Source of the DNA: Verrucomicrobiia bacterium | GTDB taxonomy: Bacteria; Verrucomicrobiota; Verrucomicrobiia; Opitutales; Opitutaceae | Assembly: GCA_011525695.1 (NCBI GenBank) | Contig: WYBX01000045.1 | Location: 1 to 64,000 of the forward strand | DNA length: 64,000 nt | Direction of reading: 5' to 3' | Shown here: positions 9,269 to 21,818 of the stretch, one piece after another | How the letters are laid out: each line of letters starts with the position of its first letter | Position numbering within the stretch: the stretch's first letter is position 1 | Translations under genes and position numbers: made by a program | The notes under the pieces: generated by a model | Seen by the model: the letters and a program-made list of their open reading frames with translations, nothing else | Databases searched by the model: none | Told to the model about the DNA's origin: nothing

Positions 9269-12205
9269 ATGGCCCAAGAACTGAAAGATACTTTGCAGCT
9301 CCCCAAGACCGACTTCCCGATGCGGGCGGGACTGGCGCAGCGCGAGCCCGGCCGGGTCGCGCATTGGGACAAGATCGGGCTCTACGCTGCCATCCAGCGC
9401 AAGAACGCCAAGGGCCCGGCCTTCGTGCTGCACGACGGTCCTCCGTTCACCAATGGCGATGTCCATATCGGCACGGCGCTGAACAAGATTCTGAAGGACA
9501 CGGTCAACCGCTACAAATCGATGCGCGGGTTCCGGACGCCTTATGTGCCGGGTTGGGACTGCCATGGGCTCCCCATCGAGCAAAAGGTCTCACGCGAGAT
9601 TCAGGAAAAGAAGCTGGTCCTGACCACGTCCGAGCTGCGGGCCCGGTGTGATGCCTTTTCGGAGACTTGGATCGCGCGGCAGACGGAGCAGTTCAAACGG
9701 CTCGGTGTCCTCGGCGACTGGGAGCACGAATACAAGACGAAGGACCCCCGGTTCGAGGCCGACATCGTCCGGACCTTTGCGGCATTTGTCGAAAAGGACC
9801 TCGTTTACCGGAGCAAGAAGCCGGTTTATTGGAGCATTCCGTTCGAGACCGCGCTGGCGGAGGCGGAAATCGAATACAAGGATCACATTTCGCCTTCGGT
9901 TTGGGTCCGGTTCCCCGTGGCGGAATCGGGTCGCGGCAAACTCCGCGATATCTTTGGCGCTGCTGCACCCGCCGACCGGCCCTGCTCGATCCTCATCTGG
10001 ACGACCACTCCCTGGACGCTGCCGGCCAATCTCGCTATCGCGGTCCATCCCGAAGTCGACTACGTGCTGGTCGACCTCGGCAACGAATGCATCATCGTCG
10101 CGCAGGCATTGCTCGAAGCGGTCCGGAATGCGCTCGCGGAACAGCTGCGCAAGCAGCATCCGGCGCCCAAGCCGACCGGGCCTGGAGCCCCGGGCACGTC
10201 CGTCGCAGCGGCTCCGTCGGCCACGATCCTCGGAACTGCCAAGGGACAGCCTCTGGAGCACCTCGAAGCCCGCCACCCTTTCATTGACCGCGCCTCGCCT
10301 GTGGTCCTCGCGGACTACGTGACGACCGAGAGCGGCACCGGCTGCGTGCATACCGCGCCGGGCCATGGTGCGGAGGACTACCAGACCGGACTCAAGTACA
10401 AGCTCGAGATTTACTGCCCGGTTGGCGATGACGGCCGGTATTTGGATGACGGCCGGATTCCCGCGGACCTGGTTGGGCTCACGACGCTCGAATCGGTGGA
10501 GGATCTCGCCGCCCGGAAAACCTCCCCCGCCAATATCGGAGTGTTGAAGAAACTGCATGCCGCGGGAGCGCTCTTCGCGCAGCAGAAGCTCACCCACAGC
10601 TATCCGCATTGCTGGCGTTCCAAGACGCCGATCATCTTCCGGGCGGTCGACCAATGGTTCGTCTCGCTGGACAAGCATGACCAGCGCGGGCTGGCGCTCC
10701 AGGAAATCGACAAAATCTCGGCGGCCCGGGGATGGATTCCGGCCTGGGGCGAGGCGCGGATTCGCGGCGCGGTCGAGTCCCGTCCGGATTGGTGCATCAG
10801 CCGGCAGCGCGCGTGGGGCGTGCCGATCCCGGCCTTCTATGATGCCGCGAAGAAGGCCTATCTCGACGCCGGTGTGGCGCGGGCAATCGCCGACAAACTC
10901 GACCGGCACGGCACCAATTTCTGGTACGACGCCACCCCCGCCGTGATCCTGGAAGGGATTTCGCTCCCCGCCGGCTGGCCGGACCCTTCCGCGCTGATCT
11001 GCGGCCGGGATACACTCGATGTCTGGATCGATTCCGGCTCCACCCATGCGGCCGTCCTCCGGCGCGGCCAGGGAGGGTCGCAGTGGCCCGCCGATCTGTA
11101 TCTCGAAGGCAGCGATCAACACCGTGGATGGTTCCAATCGTCGCTCTGGACCGGCGTGATCGCCTTCGGGCAGGCGCCCTACAAGGCGGTCCTGACCCAC
11201 GGGTTCATTGTCGACAAGAACCGCCAGAAGATCTCGAAAAGCTCGACCTACCAGAAGCCCCAGACGGCGGATGCCTATGTCAACCAGCACGGGGCCGATG
11301 TGATCCGGTTGTGGATCGCGTCGCAGGATTTCCGCGACGACATGCCGGTTGACGACGAGATCCTGAAGCATGTGGGCGATGCCTACCGGTCTTTCCGGAA
11401 TACCTTCCGCTACCAGCTTTCGAACCTGTTCGATTTCGACGCCGGAAGGGACACGGTGCCGGTCGCGCAGATGGACACGCTGGATCGATGGGCCCTGCAC
11501 CAGACGGCTGCGCTGATCCGGGACTGCACCGCCGCCTACGAGGCGTACGAGTTCCACCGCGTCTACCAGCTCTGCAACCAGTTCTGCGCGGTCACCCTTT
11601 CGGCGACCTATCACGACATTCTCAAGGACCGGCTCTACACGCACGGCACGAACTCGCCCCTCCGCCGCTCCTCGCAGACGGCCCTGCAGCATATCTTCGG
11701 CACGCTGGTGCGACTCCTGGCACCGGTGCTGACCTTCACCTGCGACGAGGCCTGGTCCTATGCGACGGCGCAATCCGAGTACGGCGAGGGATCGATTCAC
11801 CTGCAGGACTGGCCGGAGGCTCCGGTCGAATGGACGGATCCGACCGTTGAAGCCGAGATGGCGGTCCTCTTGCGGATCCGCGCGCAGGTGAACGAGGCCA
11901 TCGAGCCCCAGCGTGCCGCCGGCCGGCTGGGCAAGTCGCTCGATGCCGCGATCACGATTTCCGCGGCTCCGGAAGACCCGAGCATGGGCATTCTCGAGAA
12001 ACATCGCGATTTCCTGCCCGAACTTTTCATCGTCTCGCATGTCGGGGTAGGCTCGGCCAAGGGGGCCGCGCTTAACGTTCAAGTCCGACCGTGCAGCGAA
12101 CTGGGACAGGTGCGATGCCCTCGCTGCTGGCGATGGGTGCCGGCACTCTCCACCAGTTCGCGAGGCGAGGTCTGTCCGCGTTGCGCGGAGGCGTTATCCG
12201 CCTAG
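9269..12205 (+). CDS. ileS: isoleucyl-tRNA synthetase
   Basis: The protein has 978 residues and charges tRNA-Ile. The class I HIGH motif is HIGT at residue 66, in PPFTNGDVHIGTALNKIL. The KMSKS loop reads KISKS starting at residue 654 (DKNRQKISKSSTY), a Met-to-Ile variant. The CP1 editing domain is present (TTTPWTLPANLAI, TGCVHTAPGHGAEDY). The C-terminus has the zinc ribbon of bacterial-type IleRS, with two CxxC pairs (RCPRCW and VCPRC). A DksA-like gene follows after 21 nt and lspA lies downstream; ileS next to lspA is a common bacterial arrangement. The start is the ATG at 9269, with no Shine-Dalgarno sequence. Confidence 0.97.
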   Translation: MAQELKDTLQLPKTDFPMRAGLAQREPGRVAHWDKIGLYAAIQRKNAKGPAFVLHDGPPFTNGDVHIGTALNKILKDTVNRYKSMRGFRTPYVPGWDCHGLPIEQKVSREIQEKKLVLTTSELRARCDAFSETWIARQTEQFKRLGVLGDWEHEYKTKDPRFEADIVRTFAAFVEKDLVYRSKKPVYWSIPFETALAEAEIEYKDHISPSVWVRFPVAESGRGKLRDIFGAAAPADRPCSILIWTTTPWTLPANLAIAVHPEVDYVLVDLGNECIIVAQALLEAVRNALAEQLRKQHPAPKPTGPGAPGTSVAAAPSATILGTAKGQPLEHLEARHPFIDRASPVVLADYVTTESGTGCVHTAPGHGAEDYQTGLKYKLEIYCPVGDDGRYLDDGRIPADLVGLTTLESVEDLAARKTSPANIGVLKKLHAAGALFAQQKLTHSYPHCWRSKTPIIFRAVDQWFVSLDKHDQRGLALQEIDKISAARGWIPAWGEARIRGAVESRPDWCISRQRAWGVPIPAFYDAAKKAYLDAGVARAIADKLDRHGTNFWYDATPAVILEGISLPAGWPDPSALICGRDTLDVWIDSGSTHAAVLRRGQGGSQWPADLYLEGSDQHRGWFQSSLWTGVIAFGQAPYKAVLTHGFIVDKNRQKISKSSTYQKPQTADAYVNQHGADVIRLWIASQDFRDDMPVDDEILKHVGDAYRSFRNTFRYQLSNLFDFDAGRDTVPVAQMDTLDRWALHQTAALIRDCTAAYEAYEFHRVYQLCNQFCAVTLSATYHDILKDRLYTHGTNSPLRRSSQTALQHIFGTLVRLLAPVLTFTCDEAWSYATAQSEYGEGSIHLQDWPEAPVEWTDPTVEAEMAVLLRIRAQVNEAIEPQRAAGRLGKSLDAAITISAAPEDPSMGILEKHRDFLPELFIVSHVGVGSAKGAALNVQVRPCSELGQVRCPRCWRWVPALSTSSRGEVCPRCAEALSA

Positions 12206-12226
12206 TTTCCTTTCCCCAAACTCCCC

Positions 12227-13108
12227 ATGGCCAAGCACAAAAAGTCACCCGCCAAGAAAAAAGCCATTCACAAGCCGGCGCCGCCAAAAAAATCGCGGCC
12301 CGCGCCCGCCCGGCCGGCACCTGCCAAGGCCGCGCCGAATGGCAAATCCCACCGTTCAGCTCCCATGGAAAAACCCTCCAAGAAAAACGCCCTCCGCAAC
12401 AGCATCCTGAAGCGCAAGACGGCCAGCAAACCGATCGCCTTCAGCCTGGACGAGGTGCGCGCCATCGCGTCGACCGTCACGTCGAAGACGCATACTCCGT
12501 TTCCGTCCAAGCACGCCAAGCCCACGCCCGCCAAGGCTGCCGCCCTGGAAAGGACCGCCAAGCCCCAGCACGTGAAGGCGGCCTCGCTCGCGGACATCCT
12601 CGGATTCAATCCCAAGAAGGCCCGGGGGCCGGCGCAGGACGAACAGGATGTTCCCGAAAAGTACCGGCGGTACTTCAAGCTCCTGCTGGATCTTCGCACC
12701 AGCCTGACCGAGGGCATCGAGCGCCACTCCGAGGAGACCCTGAAGCGTTCCGCCAAGGACGACGCCGGGGATCTCTCCGCCTACGGCCAGCACATGGCCG
12801 ATGCCGGCACGGACACCTTCGATCGCGACTTTGCGCTGAGCATGGTCGCAAGCGAGCAGGAGGCGCTCTCCGAAATCGATGCAGCCATCAAGCGGATCCA
12901 TGACGGCACTTATGGAATCTGCGAGATCACCCAGAAGCCGATTGCCAAGGAGCGGCTGCTGGCCGTGCCCTTCACCCGTTACTCCGCCGAAGCCCAGAAG
13001 GACATCGAGCGCAACCGGCACCGTTCGCGTTCGCAGGCTGGTCTCTTCGGCGAGCTCGGCGAGGAAGGTGGCAAGATGATGGATGAGGATTCCGGCGGCG
13101 ACGAGTGA
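12227..13108 (+). CDS. DksA/TraR-family protein with Lys/Ala/Pro-rich N-terminal extension
   Basis: The protein has 293 residues. Residues 1 to about 145 are low-complexity, basic and rich in Lys, Ala and Pro (KKSPAKKKAIHKPAPPKK at the start), and resemble nucleic-acid-binding tails. Residues about 145-270 resemble DksA/TraR: a helical pair with the segment GTDTFDRDFALSM near the expected acidic coiled-coil tip, then GTYGICEITQKPI and ERLLAVPFTRYSAE. In classical members this last block is a four-cysteine zinc finger; here only one cysteine remains, so zinc binding is unlikely. Known relatives bind RNA polymerase through the secondary channel. The role of this divergent form is inference. It lies between ileS and lspA, probably cotranscribed. 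Confidence 0.8.
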   Translation: MAKHKKSPAKKKAIHKPAPPKKSRPAPARPAPAKAAPNGKSHRSAPMEKPSKKNALRNSILKRKTASKPIAFSLDEVRAIASTVTSKTHTPFPSKHAKPTPAKAAALERTAKPQHVKAASLADILGFNPKKARGPAQDEQDVPEKYRRYFKLLLDLRTSLTEGIERHSEETLKRSAKDDAGDLSAYGQHMADAGTDTFDRDFALSMVASEQEALSEIDAAIKRIHDGTYGICEITQKPIAKERLLAVPFTRYSAEAQKDIERNRHRSRSQAGLFGELGEEGGKMMDEDSGGDE

Positions 13109-13255
13109 GCCGCGGCGCCGCTTCCGAACTCCTGCTGAGCCTACCCCAATGCAGTCTGTGATTGGCGCCCCGCCGGTGGTCCGCTTCACGGCCGCTTTCG
13201 CGGACCAGATCCCCGGGCGGCAGGAAACCTTGCCGAGTTCCAGCCGCCCCGCCGC

Positions 13256-13858
13256 TTGAATCAACCGGACTCCATTTCACCCGAGCCTCGCGCGGCGGTT
13301 GCCTCCTGCCCGCCCGGCCAGCCGCAATCGTGTGGACGACGGGCCCGGGCCTACCGGCTGCTTTGGATCATCGCCGTGACCGTGTTCGTCCTCGATCAGG
13401 TCACCAAGCACTGGATCAACGCCCGGTTCCCGACGATGAATCCGTTTCACAATCACGTGGCGCCTGAGCTCAGCATCACGGTCATTGCGGATTTCTTCTA
13501 CCTGATTCACGTCGGCAACACGGGCGCGGCCTGGAGCATGTTCTCGGGGCAGAGTGTCCTGCTGGCCACGCTGGCGGTTGTCACCCTGGTCGCGATTTTC
13601 TTCTGGCGGCACTCGCTTGGGCTGCGGGAACGGCTCTCGCAGGTTGCGTTCGGTTTGCTGTGCGGCGGCATCGTCGGGAACCTGGTCGACCGGCTGCTCC
13701 ACGGACATGTGATCGATTTCATCGACCTGCACTTCGGCAGCTACATCTACCCCACGTTCAATGTGGCCGACTCGGGGATTTGCATCGGCGTCATCCTCTA
13801 CCTGATGCAGTCGCTCAAGGCACCGGCCGACGGAAAGCCAAAGCCGGAAGCGTCGTGA
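13256..13858 (+). CDS. lspA: lipoprotein signal peptidase (signal peptidase II)
   Basis: The protein has 200 residues from a TTG start at 13256, with about 33 residues before the first membrane helix. The true start is uncertain because no ATG lies upstream of that helix. It cleaves the signal peptide of prolipoproteins in the inner membrane. Four hydrophobic helices are visible. The catalytic aspartates sit in GNLVDRLLHGHVIDFID and FNVADSGICIG, and NTGAAWSMF is a further family block. It lies 147 nt after the DksA-like gene, and ileS-lspA proximity supports the call. It ends 18 nt before the convergent yicC. Confidence 0.95.
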   Translation: MNQPDSISPEPRAAVASCPPGQPQSCGRRARAYRLLWIIAVTVFVLDQVTKHWINARFPTMNPFHNHVAPELSITVIADFFYLIHVGNTGAAWSMFSGQSVLLATLAVVTLVAIFFWRHSLGLRERLSQVAFGLLCGGIVGNLVDRLLHGHVIDFIDLHFGSYIYPTFNVADSGICIGVILYLMQSLKAPADGKPKPEAS

Positions 13859-13876
13859 TCGGCGGACTGACGCCGT

Positions 13877-14749
13877 TCATTCGACGTTCATCATCTGTTC
13901 CCGCACGCGTTCGAGTTCGTTCTTCAGTTCGATCACGGCGCGCGCGATCACCAAATCGTTGGCCTTGCTGCCAATCGTGTTCACCTCGCGCCCAACCTCC
14001 TGCAGGAGGAAGTCCGCCTTCCGTCCAATCTCGCCCGGAGCCCGCAGGAGGGCTGTCAGTTGTTCGAAATGGCTCCGCAGCCGGGTGAGTTCCTCGCTGA
14101 TATCACAGCGATCGGCAAACAGCGCGATTTCCCGCAGCACCCGCTCGTCCTTCAGGTCCAGCTCCAGGTTCGCCTCGCGCAGCCGCTTCAGCAGCTGCTC
14201 GCGATAATTGCCGGCCACCTGGGGCGCGCGGGCCGCGATCGCATCCACCAGCCGGTGCAGCACCTCGGCACGCTTGATGAAGTCGACCAGCAGCGACTCT
14301 CCCTCGCGCGCCCGCATCGCGGCAAAGCTCCGCAACGCCTCCGTCAGCGTTGCCAGCAGCGGCTTCTCCGCCAGCTCTGGCGCCGGCAGATCGCTGCCCC
14401 GTCGCTGGGAACTCGCCACCTGCCAGAGCAATTCCGGCGTGGGTCGAAACTCCACCCCCTGCCGCGCCGCAAACTCCTGCAGCCGTTCCAGCGCCTCCGT
14501 GGCCGCCGCTTCGTCCCAGGCCATCCCGCCCGCCGACAGCCCACCGGTCACCTCGATCCCCACGTGCACCTTTCCCCGCGAGGCGAATTTTCGCACCAGC
14601 CCGCCAATCGCCGGCTCGAGGCCCTCCCACGCCTCCGGAATGGCAATCGTGAGGTCCAGGGTCTTCCGGTTGACCGAGCTCACCTGCACCGCAAGCGAGA
14701 ACCCCTCCACCATTGCCGTCGCCCGTCCATAACCGGTCATGCTCTTCAT
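13877..14749 (-). CDS. yicC: YicC-family endoribonuclease
   Basis: The protein has 290 residues, the normal family length. The N-terminus MKSMTGYGRA is the family hallmark, and the C-terminal DUF1732 block GRKADFLLQEVGREVNTIGSKAND is conserved. E. coli YicC is reported as an endoribonuclease acting on RNA, including small RNAs. The middle region is helical with many Glu/Arg residues. It is transcribed convergently to lspA, with only 18 nt between stops, and lies downstream of trpB on the same strand after a 96-nt gap. The start is the ATG at 14749. Confidence 0.92.
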   Translation of the reverse strand: MKSMTGYGRATAMVEGFSLAVQVSSVNRKTLDLTIAIPEAWEGLEPAIGGLVRKFASRGKVHVGIEVTGGLSAGGMAWDEAAATEALERLQEFAARQGVEFRPTPELLWQVASSQRRGSDLPAPELAEKPLLATLTEALRSFAAMRAREGESLLVDFIKRAEVLHRLVDAIAARAPQVAGNYREQLLKRLREANLELDLKDERVLREIALFADRCDISEELTRLRSHFEQLTALLRAPGEIGRKADFLLQEVGREVNTIGSKANDLVIARAVIELKNELERVREQMMNVE

Positions 14750-14845
14750 GCCGCAGCTAACCAGTATCCACTATCACGCGGCAAGGGGCAACCGATCCTC
14801 GGCCGCAGCCCCACGACTCACGGCGGGACCCGGCACGGTGCGGCT

Positions 14846-16075
14846 TCAGCCGGACTTCGCGCCGAGCAGCCGCGCCACCTGATCGACATCCTTGTCGCCC
14901 CGGCCGGAAAGGTTGATCACGAGAATCTCGTCCGGCTGCATCTGCCTTGCCCGCTTCATGCCATGCACCAGCGCATGGGTGCTTTCCAACGCGGGAATGA
15001 TCCCCTCCAGCCGCGAGCAGGCCTGGAAGGTTTCGATGACCTCGTCGTCGCCGGCGGCGGCAAATTGAATCCGTCCGCGGTCGCGGTAAAAGGCATGCTC
15101 CGGCCCGATCGCCGCGTAATCCAGGCCCGCACTGACCGAATGGGTGAGCTCAATCTGGCCGTCCGGGTTCTGCAGGATGTAGGTCTTGCATCCCTGCAGG
15201 ACCCCGAGCTTGCCGCCGGCGAACCGGGCGGCGTGATCGCCCCGGGCGGGTCCCCGACCACCGGCTTCGACGCCAACCAGCCTCACGCTGGGATCCTCGA
15301 GAAACTCGAAGAAGAACCCGATCGCATTCGAGCCCCCGCCGACGCACGCAATCATTTCGTCCGGCAGCCGTCCCTCCCGGGCCAGGATCTGCTCGCGGAC
15401 CTCCTGCCCAATCACGCGGTGAAAATCACGCACCATCATCGGATACGGATGCGATCCCAGCGCGGAACCGAGGATGTAATGCGTGTTGCGCACGTTCGTC
15501 ACCCAGTCCCGCATCGCCTCGTTGATCGCCTCCTTGAGCGTCCGCTGTCCCGCCTCGACACTGCGCACCTCCGCCCCCATCAGCCGCATCCGGAACACGT
15601 TCAACGCCTGCCGTTCCATGTCGACCGCGCCCATGTACACCACACACTGCAGCCCGAACTTCGCGCACACGGCCGCGGTCGCGACGCCGTGCTGCCCGGC
15701 ACCGGTCTCGGCGATGATCCGTTGCTTTCCCATCCGGCGGGCGAGGAGCGCCTGGCCGAGCGCATTGTTGATCTTGTGCGCGCCGGTGTGCAGCAGGTCC
15801 TCCCGCTTCAGGTAGATCCTGGCGCCGCCGCAATGGCGGGTCAGCCGCTCGGCGAAATACAGCTCCGTCGGCCGGCCCGCGAATTCCTTCAGGTGCTGCC
15901 GCAACTCCGCCTGGAAGCCCGGGTCGACCCGCGCCTTCTCGTAGGCGGCGCCGAGCTCCTGGAGCGCCGTCATCAGCGTCTCCGGCACGAACACCCCCCC
16001 ATACGGCCCAAAATGACCGCCCGAATCCGGCAGTGACAGGCGATCGACGGGAGTGGCGTGGGACGACGCGGACAT
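14846..16075 (-). CDS. trpB: tryptophan synthase beta chain
   Basis: The protein has 409 residues from the ATG at 16075. An open extension upstream would overlap the next gene and is rejected. It condenses indole and serine to tryptophan with pyridoxal phosphate. Lys101 in [14 protein letters not shown] is the PLP lysine. The N-terminal [14 protein letters not shown], the ammonium/indole channel region [12 protein letters not shown], the phosphate-binding VGGGSNAIG and the C-terminal [12 protein letters not shown] are all intact. No trpA was found in the window. It lies 47 nt downstream of the GAF-PP2C phosphatase gene, an unrelated neighbour. Confidence 0.97.
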   Translation of the reverse strand: MSASSHATPVDRLSLPDSGGHFGPYGGVFVPETLMTALQELGAAYEKARVDPGFQAELRQHLKEFAGRPTELYFAERLTRHCGGARIYLKREDLLHTGAHKINNALGQALLARRMGKQRIIAETGAGQHGVATAAVCAKFGLQCVVYMGAVDMERQALNVFRMRLMGAEVRSVEAGQRTLKEAINEAMRDWVTNVRNTHYILGSALGSHPYPMMVRDFHRVIGQEVREQILAREGRLPDEMIACVGGGSNAIGFFFEFLEDPSVRLVGVEAGGRGPARGDHAARFAGGKLGVLQGCKTYILQNPDGQIELTHSVSAGLDYAAIGPEHAFYRDRGRIQFAAAGDDEVIETFQACSRLEGIIPALESTHALVHGMKRARQMQPDEILVINLSGRGDKDVDQVARLLGAKSG

Positions 16076-16122
16076 GGGCCGCCAAAGTGAGCGACGCCCG
16101 GCGGGCGAGGCAAACCGGAATC

Positions 16123-17574
16123 TCACTTCCCACGCTTCACAGTCAGCAGCGTCAGATCGTCCCGCTGCCTGCCTTCACCTTCGAAAGTGCGCACCTGGCC
16201 GAGGATCGCGTCGTTGATCTCGACGGGCCCCGCCTGATGCAGGCTGCAGACGACATCCGCCAGACGCGTCCCCGAGAATTCCTTCCCATCCTCGTTTGGC
16301 GCCTCCGTGATCCCATCCGTGTAAAGCACGAGGAGATCCCCCACGGCAAACGGCTCCGTATGATCGGAAATCGCCGGGGAAAACAATTCACTGGGAGCCA
16401 GTCCGAGCGCCATCCCTTCCGAGCGGATGAACTGCCGCACCCCAGCCGAGCGCAAGGGATCGCGGCGGACCATGAGCGGCAGCTCGTGGCCCGCCCGCGC
16501 CAGCGTCACCTGCCCGGCCGCCACGTCGATGACCGCATAGACCATCGTCACGTAAAGCCCGGCACGGATATCCAGCGCCAGCACCCGGTTCAGCTCCGTC
16601 AGGACCTGGGCCGGCGACTCGTGCCGCAACGCGATCTGCCGGAAATTCGTCCGGGCAATCGCCATCAGCAGCGAGCCGGGAATGCCCTTGCCGGCGACGT
16701 CGGCCACCGCGACACCCAGCCTTGTGGGCGACAGCGCGAAGACATCGTAGAGATCGCCGCCGACCCGCTGGGCCGGAGCATAGCGCGCGTCGATTTCGAG
16801 CCCGTCGAGCCGCGGCATATCCCGCGGCAGCAGCATCTGCTGGATGCCGCTCGCCAGCGAAAGATCGAGATCGAACTGCCGGCGCTCGATCAACAGGTGC
16901 AGGAACTCCGCATTGTGCAGGGCCAGCGCGGCCTGCTCCGCCAACGATTGCATCAGGGCGAAATCCGCCTCGTTGAATGCCACGTCGCCCGCGGGGTTCG
17001 TCACCGCCAGGACGCCAAAGAAACGCTCCCGGAAGACCAGCGGCACGACGATGACCGAGCGCACCGCCAGCGCGGGATCGTCATGCCTCACCATCTGCGG
17101 ATCGGAGCGGGCGTCCGCCAGCAGTTCGCCTTTTCGCGTCCGCGCGACCCGCCCCACCATCCCTTCGCCAACGGGGAACTCCTCGGCCTTCAAGACCTGT
17201 TCGATGAACCGGGCCCGGGTGGCCGGCCGGCTCCGGTCGGTGTCCCGCACGGGACGATGCGGCGGAAAAAGCCCTTCGACCGCCGTGCTCCGCATGGTGT
17301 GGTGCGGGGTCTCCTCAAAAATGCAGGCGCTCAGCGCCCCGGTGCAAAGGATCGAGGCATGGACAATCCGCTGCTGCAGTTCCTGCCGCGACAGCCCCTC
17401 CCCCAGCGCCTCCGTCATCCGGTGCATGAAGTCGAAGAGCCGCTGCCGGTCCTGGGTGAACTTCTGGTTTTCCACCTCCAGCCGGTCGGACTCCCAGTGG
17501 GCACGGCGCAGCCGCGCCAGCAGCACCGCAATGACACCGCCGAAGAGCAGAAGGATGCCGAGCCAGGAGATCAC
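16123..17574 (-). CDS. GAF-domain PP2C (RsbU/SpoIIE-type) serine phosphatase
   Basis: The protein has 483 residues from a GTG at 17574. One N-terminal membrane helix ([18 protein letters not shown]) is followed by a short coiled segment. Residues about 50-215 form a GAF domain (for example [21 protein letters not shown]). Residues about 245-480 are a PP2C phosphatase of the RsbU/SpoIIE kind, with metal-binding [33 protein letters not shown] and RDDLTLL. Such enzymes dephosphorylate STAS anti-anti-sigma proteins. A STAS protein is encoded 175 nt upstream on the same strand, so the two probably form a partner-switching module. The kinase and any sigma factor are not in the window. The GAF ligand is unknown. 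Confidence 0.9.
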   Translation of the reverse strand: MISWLGILLLFGGVIAVLLARLRRAHWESDRLEVENQKFTQDRQRLFDFMHRMTEALGEGLSRQELQQRIVHASILCTGALSACIFEETPHHTMRSTAVEGLFPPHRPVRDTDRSRPATRARFIEQVLKAEEFPVGEGMVGRVARTRKGELLADARSDPQMVRHDDPALAVRSVIVVPLVFRERFFGVLAVTNPAGDVAFNEADFALMQSLAEQAALALHNAEFLHLLIERRQFDLDLSLASGIQQMLLPRDMPRLDGLEIDARYAPAQRVGGDLYDVFALSPTRLGVAVADVAGKGIPGSLLMAIARTNFRQIALRHESPAQVLTELNRVLALDIRAGLYVTMVYAVIDVAAGQVTLARAGHELPLMVRRDPLRSAGVRQFIRSEGMALGLAPSELFSPAISDHTEPFAVGDLLVLYTDGITEAPNEDGKEFSGTRLADVVCSLHQAGPVEINDAILGQVRTFEGEGRQRDDLTLLTVKRGK

Positions 17575-17749
17575 AAATTTATACAGCGGACCGCAATCGC
17601 CGGACGCGCGGTTGCAGCGGCACGTTTAGCAGTTTTCATCCCAGAGGCCAACGAATCCAGAGCCGGTTGCGTGGCAAGGATCCCAGCCCGTCGGCGCAAA
17701 CGTCGTCGCGCAGAGGCCGGGAACCAAAGATTCCTGCACAGCAGGAATC

Positions 17750-18262
17750 TCAACCCTGCTCGACCCGGTTGCGCAGGAAGGCGAGGACGTCCTGAAATTT
17801 CGATCGATTACCCTCGTCGGCATTGACCAGGTTCTCGTGGGCTTCGAGCGCCAGCCGGGCCTGCTCCACCTCGGGCTTGTTCTCACATTCCAGCGGCAGC
17901 CGGCAATTGCCAAGATTGAGCGGCACCTCGCCCGTATCCACGATCAACAGCCGGTGCAGCCCCAGGTTGCGAATCAGCTCCAGGTTCCGCTGGCCGACGC
18001 GGGCGAGCACCAGCGAACCCGGCGGGCTGGCTTTTCGCAGCTCGATGGCCGCCCCGGCCAGGACCCCAAGGAAGGTGCTGTCCATGCTGTTGCACTGCTG
18101 AAAATCGATGACAAAGCGCGCCTTCCCGCGCCGCAGCATCTCCGCGATGAAATCGCGCAGGCAACCGCTGTTCTGAAAGCTTGCCCGTCCCTCAATCCGC
18201 ACCACCACCGGATCGGAGAAGGCGTCGACCAGGAAGACAGGTTTGTTGCTGGCGTCGGGCAT
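17750..18262 (-). CDS. STAS-domain protein (anti-sigma factor antagonist type)
   Basis: The protein has 170 residues from the ATG at 18262 (MPDASNKPVF). Residues about 8-110 are a STAS domain. The segment FQQCNSMDSTFLGVLAGA holds the conserved Asp-Ser, where the Ser is the usual phosphorylation site. VLARVGQRNLELIRNLGLHRLL is the C-terminal half. A charged tail of about 55 residues follows and matches no domain I recognise. In known systems a kinase phosphorylates the STAS serine and a PP2C phosphatase such as the one encoded just downstream reverses it. The target is unknown here. The gene lies 138 nt after acnA on the same strand, with a hairpin between them. Confidence 0.88.
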   Translation of the reverse strand: MPDASNKPVFLVDAFSDPVVVRIEGRASFQNSGCLRDFIAEMLRRGKARFVIDFQQCNSMDSTFLGVLAGAAIELRKASPPGSLVLARVGQRNLELIRNLGLHRLLIVDTGEVPLNLGNCRLPLECENKPEVEQARLALEAHENLVNADEGNRSKFQDVLAFLRNRVEQG

Positions 18263-18335
18263 GGGAATCAAACCGGGGGCACGCGATAAGGAAGCCTCGG
18301 ATTCTCCGGCTCGCAAGCGGGCTGCGGCGAACAGC

Positions 18336-18373
18336 GCGGATCCTCCCCGCATGGAATGCGGCGAGGGATCCGC
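18336..18373 (-). terminator. hairpin after acnA (possible terminator)
   Basis: GCGGATCC (18336-18343) pairs perfectly with GGATCCGC (18366-18373). Inside, CCGCAT (18347-18352) pairs with ATGCGG (18356-18361) around a GGA loop. It sits 28 nt past the acnA stop and before the STAS gene. No U-run follows, so intrinsic termination is uncertain. Confidence 0.5.
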
Positions 18374-18400
18374 CCCGCGACGCGAGGTGCCCCGCCCAGG

Positions 18401-21256
<2,856 letters not shown>

Positions 21257-21347
21257 GGCGGTGGAAAGACTCTCATTCGGAAACGCCGGACCCGGCGCCG
21301 GCATCCGTCGATCGGTGGGCGTTTGCCCGGATGCCGGTTGCACCCAC

Positions 21348-21818
21348 TCAGCCGAGCGCTGCCTTGAGGGCGGCAAAGTTCGGCAGATCCTTCGGCGTCG
21401 GCGTCTGTTCGGCGTATTTCACGACACCGTCCTTGCCGATCACGAAAGCCGCGCGGGCCGAGGTGTCGCCGATTCCGGCCAGCATCGGGAAGAGCACGTC
21501 GTAGGCCTTCGTGACCGTCTTGTTCAGATCCGAAAGCAGCGTGAGCCCGATCTTGTTCGCCTTGGCCCAGGCCTCCTGGGCAAAGGCGTTGTCGACGCTG
21601 ATGCCGTAAACCTGCGCCCCCAGCTTCTCGTATTCGGCCAGTCCGCCGGTCTGATCGCACATTTCCTGGGTGCAGACCCCGGTGAAAGCGGCGGGAAAGA
21701 ACAGGAGAACCGTCTGCTTCTTGCCGAAATTATCGCTGAGCTTGACGTCCTTAAGGCCGTCGTCGGCCTTGGTCTTGAGGGTGAAATCGGGAGCTTTGGA
21801 ACCAACAGCGATGGGCAT
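21348..21818 (-). CDS. peroxiredoxin (thiol peroxidase, AhpC/TSA superfamily)
   Basis: The protein has 156 residues from the ATG at 21818 ([12 protein letters not shown]). It reduces peroxides through a peroxidatic cysteine, Cys49, in [15 protein letters not shown] second cysteine at position 54 gives the C-x4-C spacing seen in PrxQ/BCP-type atypical two-cysteine enzymes, although overall it also resembles the AhpE/Prx5 group. The thioredoxin fold follows ([26 protein letters not shown]). The gene is divergent from tyrS and lies 91 nt upstream of acnA on the same strand, so the oxygen-sensitive aconitase and the peroxidase may share transcripts. Confidence 0.92.
   Translation of the reverse strand: MPIAVGSKAPDFTLKTKADDGLKDVKLSDNFGKKQTVLLFFPAAFTGVCTQEMCDQTGGLAEYEKLGAQVYGISVDNAFAQEAWAKANKIGLTLLSDLNKTVTKAYDVLFPMLAGIGDTSARAAFVIGKDGVVKYAEQTPTPKDLPNFAALKAALG

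Noticed and set aside
14060..16036. Plus-strand open frame of 658 codons over yicC and trpB
   Set aside because: It is antisense to two recognised genes and has no recognisable domain.
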